The translations under genes and the position numbers were made by a program. From Megascapheus bottae (lineage: Eukaryota; Chordata; Mammalia; Rodentia; Geomyidae), in assembly GCA_024803745.1 (NCBI GenBank), contig JANJXV010000030.1:3553001-3617000 (forward strand): a stretch of DNA of 64,000 nt, written 5' to 3'. Shown here piece by piece: positions 48,166 through 56,983 of this stretch. Each line of letters opens with the position of its first letter. Position 1 is the stretch's first letter. The notes beneath the pieces were generated by a model. That model saw only the letters and a program-made list of their open reading frames with translations, had not been told where the DNA came from and did no database searches.

Positions 48166-50508
48166 CTCAGAAAAGTCCTCCTTATCCATTCTCTGTTCCT
48201 TCCAGGACTCCATTCTGGGGGAGGGGAGCACTGTTCTGCCCATCAGGCATGGCCCCTATCCCTCCATGCACTGGACGTCGCTACTGGACTGAGAGGCACT
48301 TAATGCAGAGCAAAAGCACTCTGCACAAGACAACTACAAATTGATTGCCTCGGAAGTGATTGGTGGCCACTTAAAAATGATCACAATCGTTCTGGCGAGG
48401 CTGAGGGAAGCTTCAGGAGGTCATCCTTTTCCTGGAGGAACACTGAAGAGGCGATTCCTGGAACCTCATTTAAAATCGGGTTTCCCAGAAACAATAGAAC
48501 CAAGAATTTACACTACCGTCTCTCCACCAAAAAGTAAGAATTGTGATCCAACTATATCACGCCCAGCCATTTGGTTCTAAAGGATGCTGTGGTACAGAAA
48601 AGTTAACCCCAATGGGTTACATTTCCCTCTATCTTCCATGAAAAACATCCAAAGGTTTCAAACACAAAAGGAAGCATAAAGGGTACCCTATTATCTGCCC
48701 CCTGCATCACAGGCTAGATTTTAAAGGTAAACTTCTAGGGGTAGCTGGCTGAGAAAAGATATAGCACATGCTTCTCTGCATTACAGTCCCCTGGGACTGA
48801 AATGTGGGCTTTACTACACCCTGCCCCCACGACTTGGTGGTCACCCTCTATCTAACACACAGAATGACCACAAGTCCAGACGCCCTCTTCAAGGTTAGAG
48901 CCCCTAGCTCAGTGAGGTGGTCTGTTATCTGAGTTGATAATGTTTCCAGAAACCAGATTACCTGTGTTTGCTTCCCCCTAACCATCGCAAACCCTGCCTC
49001 TTCAGCGGCGCATCTCCTGGGAAAGTTGGTCTTTGTTTTACTCAGTGCCAGGGATTGGACTAAAAGCGATCACCATAAAAGCTGCTGAAAACCACAAGAC
49101 ACCGTGCCATCAGGTTTCTTCTCCATCTCCAGCTCAAGAATGCTGTTCCTAATACACAGCAATCATCTGCTCTGTCCTTGCTGATCTACCGACCTTGAGC
49201 TTCCACGAAGGGAACCTTCTACAGCCCCACTGCTGATGCAATCAGCTCCTGGCTGAGCGCCTGCGGCCCTCAAGGACAGGGGTTCAAGTCTCCCCTGGAC
49301 AACAGAAGCCGCCTGCCTGCTCCACCCAACGATACACTCAGTGCCTGGGGCAGAGCAGAACTGCGGCTGGCTTCAGCTATATCTCCACGACATCAGTTGA
49401 CGGGGTAGTCAGAACATTCTCAAAACTCAATCCAGCTTTCATGATGACAAAAGATCTTTTCAGAAAGCAGAGGATCATAAGCGTAAATAGGAAGCCTTCC
49501 GCTGTTTAAAATCAGGTTGAAACTATCTGTGTTCAGAGGAAAAGAAAAGAAGACAATGAACAAAAAGCTACCTCGAACAAACACTGATAAGGAACGACCA
49601 AGTAAACTGACTAAAAACCCATGCCAAAGTCACAGGAGGTTAAAGGACTGCAAAACATGTGTCCTGATTCAAACTAGGAGGGGTGACGTGTTCACATATA
49701 ACAATCATATGTGTAGACATGTATATTCACATGTCACATGTTTATAATTTTAGAATTCTATTCCTTCTTAAACAGAGGAAGAGGTGTGATTAACTAACCA
49801 TATAATTCAGTTATAAATAAAGAGCCACCGTGCCCACAGGTAAATATGAAAAAAATGCTTCTCCAAGATGCCGAGGGAATCCAGTTGGGACCTGGCCAGT
49901 GGTCTCCCATCTTTTAGGACACAGAACATTTGTTTTCCCAAGTTAATAAGAGAGGAAAGATGTTAAACCATCAGCCCATAAGAACATCAGTCCAGCGCAC
50001 TACCAATCACAGAATGTCTCCAGTACCACCGGGTCTTCAGGAATTCCTTTCTGAGTTTTCAGACCTACTATGCAAAGCACTTGAGGAATGAAGTCTCTCT
50101 GTCCATCATTCCCTCAGCACAGATATCCCACGATATCCGAAACAATGAAACAGAGGAAGAGGGACTTATTATCGTTTTCAGTCTTATCACGCTGCATCTT
50201 AGCATTTTTCCTCCTTCTTTAAAAAGGGTTTATTACAGCTAATTCCACAATTGGACAGTGAAGAAAAAAGAGGCTTTTGGAATGTGTGTGCAGTCAGAAG
50301 AGCTTAAGTAGTCATTCCTCTGCAGGCTGACTTGGACCGTCTTGAGCCACACCCCCTGGAATTGCTAGCTCAAGCCTCTTCTTGAAGAGTGCTACTTATT
50401 ATCATCACAAACAAATGTGTGCAATTATTTCTTTGATACAGGACAAGTTTTTGACCCTCAGCAGAAAAGGCAACAATAAAAGGTAACCTCTATGCGGGTC
50501 GTGAACAC
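48166..50508. other. Intronic sequence without recognised features
   Basis: Unique DNA. 49,690-49,745 is rich in ACATGT/CATATG palindromic words. No gene supported. Confidence 0.6.
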
Positions 50509-50510
50509 AT

Positions 50511-50552
50511 GCACACACACACACACGCACACACACACACACACACACACAC
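50511..50552. repeat. (CA)n microsatellite
   Basis: About 20 CA units with one CG interruption. Confidence 0.94.
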
Positions 50553-51168
50553 TCGGAAAATTAAGGCCAGCAACACTGAGTCAGAAAGGGTCAGAAAGGG
50601 AAAGTAGAACTGAGAAAAGTGAGCCAACAATAAACATCTGAAACCCTATCACACCTCCCAACAGCGCTGTCCACATTACAAAAAAATAATGAAATGTCTC
50701 ATCTTCCCAGAATAAATGCCAACACGCAAGACTAAATAAAACAACTGTAACCAGGAGTTGTTGGGTTTTTTTAAATGTGCCTGAGGGATTTTGAGAACGC
50801 AAAATGATCTTAATAAAATGACTAGGATTTGAACTGGTGAGTCAGATGATATACATGACATCAAAACTAAGACTATTCAATACATTCTCTTTTCAATTCA
50901 GAAGAATGCTACACCTCATCTCATAAATCACTGCTTTAAAAAGACCAGTTCTAAAAAAAGAGACAACCCATTTGAAAAAAGCTAGGAGGAAGGAGGCAAA
51001 AAAGTGACTCATAACATCCAACAGCTTTGAGCCTCCAAACCATAACAAGAATTTAGAACTAGTGGGTCCTGTATGAAGCAAAACAGAGACATTGTCAAGC
51101 TTTAACCTCATAAAATTCAGGCCTACGTGGCATGGTTATAACACTGTAAATGTGTTACAATCATTCAG

Positions 51169-51177
51169 GGTGTGAGT

Positions 51178-51220
<43 letters not shown>

Positions 51221-51228
51221 TATGTGTT
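51169..51228. repeat. (TG)n microsatellite
   Basis: GTGTGAGTGTGTGAG followed by about 15 TG units and TATGTGCGTATGTG; the only long run with TG on the plus strand. Confidence 0.94.
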
Positions 51229-52650
51229 TAACAGACATATAGTTTCCTGGCTAAATTTGACATTTGCATTTATCAGGATTCAACCCCACTATTTCCATAA
51301 CTCTGAAGAACTCGTAAATTTCAAGTCTACATATTTAAAATCCTACTTACAGCAGGCTGTCAATTCACAGATCTTTATTGTATATAGTATAGATGTCCTC
51401 TATACTTAAGTATAAACAGCAATGTTGTAAATTTATTGTGTGGAATCGTCCCTCTTCATCCACCACAATATTTATGGTTGCCCATGACAACCTGCAGATG
51501 GATTTAACAAAGTAAACAAGTGTTGACAAATGTGAGGGCCTGATTCTAATGGAGTGGCTTAATGAAGCATCCCATCGTGTTCCCGCATCTCTTAACCCTT
51601 TCCTTCCTCTTCCTCACAGTGCAATAAATGATCAGGACTGGGAGAAAAAAAAAATCTGTCTATACACTTTTCTGGGAATGTTTCCAATGAAATAGCTTCA
51701 ATTTGGGGGTGTCATGAGACACACCCGAGTCCTCGGCTGAGGCCATCAGTGGAGGACCTGAAGTGGGCACAGAGGTGCCCCACCCTGTGTGTAGCAATGG
51801 TATCTGCAAGGAAAGCCCAGGAGCTGGGAATGTTGGGGACACATTGAAGTTCTAGAGCGACTCTGTGCCCAAAGACCCCGTACCTTCCAAACTCCTCAGA
51901 CTTCACTCACTGGCATAGGTGTCTAAGCTGCAGGTAAGCCACTTGTCCACACAAGGGAAGAACTTTTCCTCACGCCATTTCTCCCCACTGAGAAAATGTC
52001 AAGCTGGGCTCTATGATGAAACCTAAGAGCTGAAGTGGCCTGGTGTGCTAACAAAGCAGTGTGGGAACCAAGCAACTCCCTTCAGAGGAAGTTAGGACGT
52101 TAGTAAGGATGTGACACACTGACAACTTAACATTCACAACAGTGACAGCAAAGGTGTGTGGATTTTAAGAGACTGCCCCCCTGCAAACACCCTGCAGTTT
52201 TCATCGGCTACATCACAAGGCAGTTTCCTTGAGTTCAGTCCAACAGAATTCAACCTTACCCAGGCAGACATGGGAGCACATGGCCGCCCAGCCACTTGGA
52301 AGCTGAGGAAGAGAATTCCTTGAGTGCAGACATTTAGAAGGCAGGCTGAGCCACACATCCCTTCATCCCTGCTGAGCAGTGAAAGAGGCTCCTATGGCAG
52401 AACCTTAGAGGCCAAGGATATAAAGGCAAAGACCACAAAGCAACTGACTAGTGACAAATGCATCGTAGATTTCAACTGCTCAATTTGCTGTGTATCTTTT
52501 TTTTTTAAATAAAAACTTGATTAGGCCATGCCATTTCCTCCCCAACGTGCACTGACAATATCCCCACGTAAAGTTTTTATTTTCTTTGAGACAAATCATG
52601 TTTATTCACATAGTAATAGAATTATTTTGGGCCTGTCAAAGCCAAATAAA
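51229..52650. other. Intronic sequence without recognised features
   Basis: Unique DNA; nothing supported. Confidence 0.6.
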
Positions 52651-52652
52651 AA

Positions 52653-52862
52653 GGGGGACAGGAGTGTGGCCTAGTGGCAGAGTGCTTGCCTAGCATGCAT
52701 GAAGCCCTGGAGTTCGATTCCCCAGAACCACATACACAGAAAAAGCTGAAAGTAGTACTGTGGCTCAAATGGCAGAGTGCTAGCCTTGAGCAAAACGTGT
52801 CCAAGGACAGTGCCCAGGCCCTGAGTTCAAGCCCCAGGACTGACACACACACACAAAAAAAA
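52653..52862 (+). mobile_element. ID-ID dimer SINE with (CA)n tail
   Basis: GGGGACAGGAGTGTGGCCTA, box B GAGTTCGATTCCCCAG, linker, right monomer containing an 8-base insertion (GCAAAACGTGTCC), end CCCCAGGACTGACACACACA: a short CA run has arisen in the tail. Confidence 0.93.
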
Positions 52863-53930
52863 CCAAAAACTTTGCACCCTTCTAAAAGTCAAGGAGGGAG
52901 GGAGGAGAAGAGGATGGTAAGCTAGGGAAGGAGGGGGAGGGAGGCCTTACCACCCAGCACCTGGCCATCCAGGCCCCCAGCTCTGGTATGACTTCCTCCC
53001 CAGCTCACATTCAGGCCCACAAATAGGGGCAGACCCACAATCCCTGGAGCCACATCAGAAAGAGTCTCCAGACATGTGCACCGTGAGGCTGTGCCATACC
53101 CACCATGTCTCCACACAGGGCCCTCTCACATTTGGTGACATCGCTGCCCTATCATGTGGGCCAAGTCCTGCTTCCCCTGGTGCCAGGTGAGTGTCAGGGG
53201 CAAGAATCAAGAAAGCAACAAATGAACAGAAAGCAAAACTCCAAGTTGTGCAGCCAGGAAGTCAATCTGTGACCCTGCAGCAAACAACCAACAACCCAAC
53301 CACGTCAGACACCACGGGCACACGGAACAGCCCGGCAGACAGCGCACACCAGGGCTGGACCAGTGTCTGGAAATCGAGGTGACCCACAGTCCGTTAAAGG
53401 TTGGCAGCCAGGTTGAGATTTGCGGAGAATAGTCCACTCTTTTTTTTTTCTTTCCATCTATGCCACGTGCTCCGTATGGACTTCTTTTCTCCATCCTCTT
53501 CTGTGGAAATACCACCTCTGATTCCCTAATGTTCTCTGAGACAGTCCTAAGACAATGCTAACCAACCCATTAAACGACTCTCTCCACGTGAGTTCTGATT
53601 GAAGATAACACCTGAAGGCCGAATATCGGGAGGATTCGAATGGAAAGTCTCGCTTTCTTTGCCAGTGGGGATGTACTGGGGGAGAGGAAACGGTTTCAGT
53701 TTCTCCCCGTGGAGAGACGGTCGGGTCTCTCCGTCCCTTGAGCCTGAGGTTTCTGTTAAGCAGCACAGCACAGGATGGTTCACCTAGGCCAGCAGAGCAA
53801 TTCCAGGTGGCGACAACACAGCACCATCACATCCACCCTTCCTGACGAAGCCACCACTGGTGGAGGGGGCAGAGACTGGAGAGCCACAGCGCAGCCTTCC
53901 ATCCGCTTCGCCCCAGCGTGGCTCCTGTGG
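52863..53930. other. Intronic sequence bordering the CpG island
   Basis: Unique, with a GGGA-rich purine tract at 52,892-52,945. GC content climbs toward 53.9 kb. No exon recognised. Confidence 0.6.
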
Positions 53931-53944
53931 ACCGAAAGTCCTGC

Positions 53945-54272
53945 GTGCACACGCGGACGCGCGCGCGGACGCGGACACGCGCAAGGACACGGACACGCGC
54001 AAGGACACGGACACGCGCAAGGACACGGACACGCGCGCAGGCCCGGACGCGGGCAAGGACACGGACGCACGCAAGGACACGGACGCGCGCGCAGGCCCGG
54101 ACGCGCGCGCAGGCCCGGACGCACGCAAGGACACGGACGCGCGCGCAGGCCCGGACACGCGCAAGGACGCGGACATGCGCTCAGGCCCGGACACGCGCGC
54201 AGACGCGGACACGCGCACAGGCCCGGGCACGCGCACAGGCCCGGGCACGCGCACAGATGCGGAAAAGCGCGC
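53945..54272. repeat. 18-bp GC-rich minisatellite in DIP2C intron 1
   Basis: About 18 copies of an 18-base unit. Two main variants intermix: one with CAAGGACACGGACACGCG and one with CAGGCCCGGACGCGCG. Each carries a CGCGCG or ACGCGC core, giving long alternating purine-pyrimidine runs (Z-DNA-prone). Because 18 is divisible by three and no unit has a stop in most frames, long but meaningless open frames run through it on both strands. It lies 1.3-1.6 kb into the intron, at the edge of the CpG island. Confidence 0.92.
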
Positions 54273-54547
54273 CGTAGTGGGGCCACGCATTAAATCCTTA
54301 GAAATAGAAATATACGAAGTGGACGCCAGCCCCGGGGTCCGGCTGGGATTTCCCGAGCACACGGGCCGGCCAGTGCTCCTCCCTCAGACCCGCACTCCCC
54401 GGGGCGCGCGGGGAAACTGAGGCAGGCCTGCGCTCACGCGTGCCCCCTCTCCCCCCGGGCTCGGGGTCAGCCAGGTCCCCTGCGTCCTCTTCCCCTAGGG
54501 CAGAACCCCAACTCTCCAAGTCCCATCCAGGGGCAGTCACACCATCC

Positions 54548-54627
54548 TTCAGCCACGGGGGTGGGGGAGGACGAGGAGGGGGAGGAGGGGGAGGAGGGGG
54601 AGGGGGCATGGAGGAGGGGGAGGAGCC
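54548..54627. repeat. GGA/GGGGGA purine tract
   Basis: A plus-strand purine run built from GGA, GGGGGA and GGAGGAGGGGG units, about 1 kb into intron 1 on the non-coding strand. It is a G-quadruplex/triplex candidate and a likely length-variable microsatellite. Confidence 0.85.
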
Positions 54628-54796
54628 CACGTGAAGTCGCGGCAGCTCCTCTCCCTGCAAAGCCTGACTGACACCTCGTCCAGCACCAGGAAAAGTTCAC
54701 CGCGCTCCAGACGCCAACTCGGGCCAACTCGGGCCGTGCAGCCTCGCCCCGCGCGCCCCGCGCCGGGGACTGGGGAGCCCGGCGTGCGGGCTGCGT

Positions 54797-54845
54797 CATC
54801 GTCATTACTATTAATTATTATTATTGTTACTGTTATTATTATCAC
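54797..54845. repeat. ATT/GTT triplet microsatellite inside the CpG island
   Basis: A 45-50 base AT-rich island of ATT, GTT and ATC triplets interrupts otherwise about 75% GC DNA, starting with GTCATCGTCATT and ending with ATTATTATCACC. It is probably an expanded triplet repeat or an old poly(A)-derived tract. Confidence 0.8.
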
Positions 54846-55202
54846 CGGCGGCCTGGCGAGGCCCAGGTGAAAGTTATGACAGTGGAGCAGCACATGGTGC
54901 AGGGACGCGCCGTGGCCGATCCGCCTGGGGGGCGAGTGGGGGCGGGGAGGCGGGGTGCGAGGCCGGGGTGCGAGGCCGGGGTCGTCCCCGGCTCGACCCC
55001 CCCCCCTGCCGCGGATCCCCACGCCACGCGCGGACAATGGCGCTCGCGTGCCCACGGCGGCGCCCGGCTCCGGGCAGGTCCGATGGCAAAGAAGTCCGGT
55101 GACAAGTTCCGCGGGCAATCGGGGAGGCCGGGCAGAGCGGGGGCCGAGCTCGGGCCCCGCCGCAGCGCAGGGGCTCGCGGAGCCGGAGCCGCCGCTCGCC
55201 GG

Positions 55203-55365
55203 GGACAGGGATGGGGACGGGGCCGGGGCCGAGGATGGGGACGGGGACCGGGGATGGGGACGGAGCCGGGGACCGGGCATGGGGCAGGGGCCGGGGCCGG
55301 GGACCGGGGATGGGGACGGAGACCGGGGCCGGGGACGGGGCCGGGGCCGGGAACGGGGACCGGGC
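55203..55365. repeat. GGGGAC/GGGGCC/GGGGAT hexamer array
   Basis: About 27 degenerate six-base units of the form GGGGNN (NN mostly AC, CC, AT) run along the plus strand, in intron 1, some 175-340 bases past the exon 1 donor. G-runs of four recur every six bases over about 160 bases, so many overlapping G-quadruplex motifs exist on the template strand of DIP2C transcription. No reading frame in it should be treated as coding. Confidence 0.9.
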
Positions 55366-55533
55366 CGCGCTCGCCCGCTCGGCCTCCCGCCCGGGCCCGG
55401 CCGCCACGCTCGGCCAGGCCGCCGCCCCGGGGCCGGGTCTCCGCGCCCCCGCCCACCCCGTCCCCGCCGGCCGGGCCCTCGGGTGACAGCGCGGCGCGGC
55501 GCGGGCCGGGCCCGGGGAGCGGCGCGGGGGGGC

Positions 55534-55543
55534 CGTTACCTTC
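55534..55543 (-). other. DIP2C: DIP2C exon 1 splice donor
   Basis: On the minus strand the exon ends ...TCG GAA G and is followed by GTAACGG, with GT at 55,539-55,538. This is a fair match to the GTRAGT donor consensus (GTAA present, +5 is C rather than G). Splicing here gives the phase expected for the DIP2 family. Confidence 0.9.
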
Positions 55544-55624
55544 CGACAGCTCCAGCTCCAGCTCGGCCAGGCGGGCCCTCACCTCCAGCGGCAGAGCCAT
55601 GCCTTCCAGGCTGCGGTCCGCCAT
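55540..55624 (-). CDS. DIP2C: DIP2C coding exon 1 (N-terminal 28 residues)
   Basis: The minus strand reads ATG at 55,624 and encodes MADRSLEGMALPLEVRARLA followed by ELELELSE, then one base (G) before a GT donor. This is the start I recall for mammalian DIP2C; the paralogues DIP2A and DIP2B share the LAELELELSEG core but differ before it. The full protein is about 1,550 residues: an N-terminal DMAP1-binding domain, which begins in this exon, and two AMP-binding (acyl-CoA synthetase/FAAL-like) domains, none of which are in the window. DIP2 proteins are linked to diacylglycerol/fatty-acyl metabolism and neural development. The exon ends in phase 1 (first base of a Gly codon), as the family requires for GDITQKGYEKK to follow. 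The start has A at -3 and G at +4 (strong Kozak), and no ATG occurs on this strand for at least 340 bases upstream. The next exon lies beyond base 1. The call is from recalled sequence, not alignment. Confidence 0.93.
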
Positions 55625-55750
55625 GCTCGCCGCGGACGCCCCCGCCCTGCCGGCCTCCTCTTTGTTCGCAGGCGGAGGTCTCGGCGGCCGCTCCCGAGCC
55701 CGGAGGACCCGCACCGAGGCGGCGGAGGCGGCGGCGGGCGCGCAGGGATT

Positions 55751-55835
55751 TCTCCTCCTCCTCCACCTTCTCTTCCTCCTCCTCCTCCTCCTCCTCCACC
55801 GCCTCCTCCTCCTCCTCCTCCTCCTCCGATCCTCC
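55751..55835. repeat. CCT/GGA trinucleotide tract upstream of DIP2C ATG
   Basis: The plus strand carries two near-pure CCT runs of about eight units each, split by ACCGCC, with imperfect CTC units before them. The coding (minus) strand is therefore GGA/GAG-rich, starting about 127 bases upstream of the ATG, so it is leader or core promoter. Runs of GG every third base can form G-quadruplexes in DNA or RNA, and the purine/pyrimidine mirror symmetry could support triplex DNA. Length polymorphism is expected. Confidence 0.9.
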
Positions 55836-56029
55836 CCCTCCGCGCCTCCTCAGCGCGACCCTGCCGCGGCGGCCTCGCGCCCGCTCCGCGCGCCCCCACG
55901 CGGGCTCCGGCCGCTCTGCCGCGCTGGCCCGGCGCGGGGATCTGCGGCCGCCGCGGTCACGGCCACGGCCCCTGCTCGCTGCTCCGCGGCCGCCCTGCCC
56001 GGCGGGAGCGCCGCTGCGCGCGCACGCCA

Positions 56030-56235
56030 CGGCCGGGGGCGCGCGGGCCGGGAAGGCGGGGGCGCGCGGGCCGGGGACGGCGGGAGCGCGCGGGCCGGGG
56101 ACGGCGAGGGCGCGCGGGCCGGGGACGGCGAGGGCGCGCGGGCCGGGACGGCGGGGGCGCGCGAGCGGGGGCGCGCGGGGGGAGCGGCGGGGGCGCGCGG
56201 GACGGCGGGGGCGCGCGGGGGGGTCGGGGACGCGC
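56030..56235. repeat. 24-bp GCGCGC-rich minisatellite upstream of DIP2C
   Basis: About eight degenerate copies of a 24-base unit containing GCGCGCGGGCCGGGGACGGC. The first five are close to 24 bases apart and later ones are shortened. Every unit holds a GCGCGC (BssHII) site, so CpG density is extreme. It lies 400-600 bases upstream of the DIP2C ATG, in the promoter. Confidence 0.88.
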
Positions 56236-56381
56236 GGGCGGGGGCGGCGGGGCTCCAGGACCCCCTCGGCGGTGGTCAGCAGGCCGGAGGCGGCCCGGGA
56301 CGGGCGGGACCCCTCGCCCAGCCCCACGCCCCGGTGTCCCTCGGGTTTAGGGCCACACAAAGGGGGGAGAAAAGGGGCCAA

Positions 56382-56411
56382 AGATGATGACCATCATCAT
56401 CGTCATCGTCT
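56382..56411. repeat. CAT/ATC triplet run with inverted repeat
   Basis: GATGATG AC CATCATC forms a short perfect inverted repeat followed by further CATC/CGTC triplets. It is a small microsatellite about 760 bases upstream of the ATG; the function is unknown. Confidence 0.7.
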
Positions 56412-56983
56412 TCACCGTCCGTCCGGAGCCGGGGCTCGACCCCCGCTGCCATCCCTCCCAGGGGCGGAGGCCGAGCCCGAGCTCCTCTGCGCGCGGTGAT
56501 GCCCCGGAGGCCGGGCCTGGGGAGAGGGAGCGGGCGGGAGGGTCCCGGCTGCCCGCGCGCACGGCCGCCGGGGTCCCCGCCCCTCCGCCGGGACGAGGCA
56601 GATCCCCACCGCGCGCGCCCGCCGTGCCCGGCTGCGTCCCCGCAGGCCCCCGCCCGGACCAGAGCCCGCCGTGTCTGCCACTCCCCGTGACCCTGGCCTG
56701 CCCGGGACCCGTCCTCCCCTCCGAGCGGGGGCCGCACCCACGTCCACCCCCAGACCGCCCGACCCCGCGCCCGCCGACGCCTACGCCAGGCTCCAGCCCG
56801 GGATCGAACCCGGTCCCCGGCCCGGCCCCGCACCCCCGCCTTGCTGACTCCCACGGCCCTGTGAACAACTGTCCGCTGTCGCTACTGTCCCTGCCACAGG
56901 TGTCCCCGAGCCCAAAAGAACCACCCATCAGACCAGACACAGGCAAGCCGGCCTCAGGCACACCCGTCACCCGGCTAGACAGA

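Larger units (their letters stand above)
1..55539 (-). other. DIP2C: DIP2C intron 1 (5' part, continues past base 1)
   Basis: No acceptor-flanked exon with DIP2 coding content was found below the exon 1 donor, so the whole stretch is read as first intron. A first intron of more than 55 kb is consistent with the very long first intron of human DIP2C. It is filled with SINEs, LINE-1 pieces and microsatellites listed separately. Alternative or non-coding first exons cannot be excluded by eye. Confidence 0.8.
53930..56960 (-). promoter_or_regulatory. DIP2C: CpG-island promoter and 5' leader region of DIP2C
   Basis: CpG density rises abruptly at about 53.93 kb and stays high to about 56.9 kb, in contrast to the CpG-poor intron. 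The island covers exon 1 and both flanks. No TATA box is evident close to the exon; GC boxes are frequent. A CGCCCCCGC motif at 55,637-55,645 (GCGGGGGCG on the coding strand, the EGR1 consensus, overlapping an Sp1-like GGGCGGG) lies about a dozen bases upstream of the ATG. This is typical of a dispersed, TATA-less housekeeping/neuronal promoter. The transcription start cannot be fixed from sequence; the leader probably starts within a few hundred bases above 55,624. Confidence 0.85.

Noticed and set aside
53775..54420. Long frames on both strands such as TRKDTD and ACPCPC repeats
   Set aside because: Product of the 18-bp minisatellite; several frames and both strands are open at once.
55625..55714. 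In-frame N-terminal extension of DIP2C (30 codons upstream of the ATG)
   Set aside because: The upstream start is GTG, not ATG. The ATG at 55,624 has a strong Kozak context and matches the known DIP2C start.
54867..56499. Overlapping open frames of about 290-515 codons on both strands around DIP2C exon 1
   Set aside because: GC-rich DNA has few stop codons. The translations are Arg/Gly/Pro/Ala low-complexity and mutually overlapping; only the 28 DIP2C codons match a known protein.
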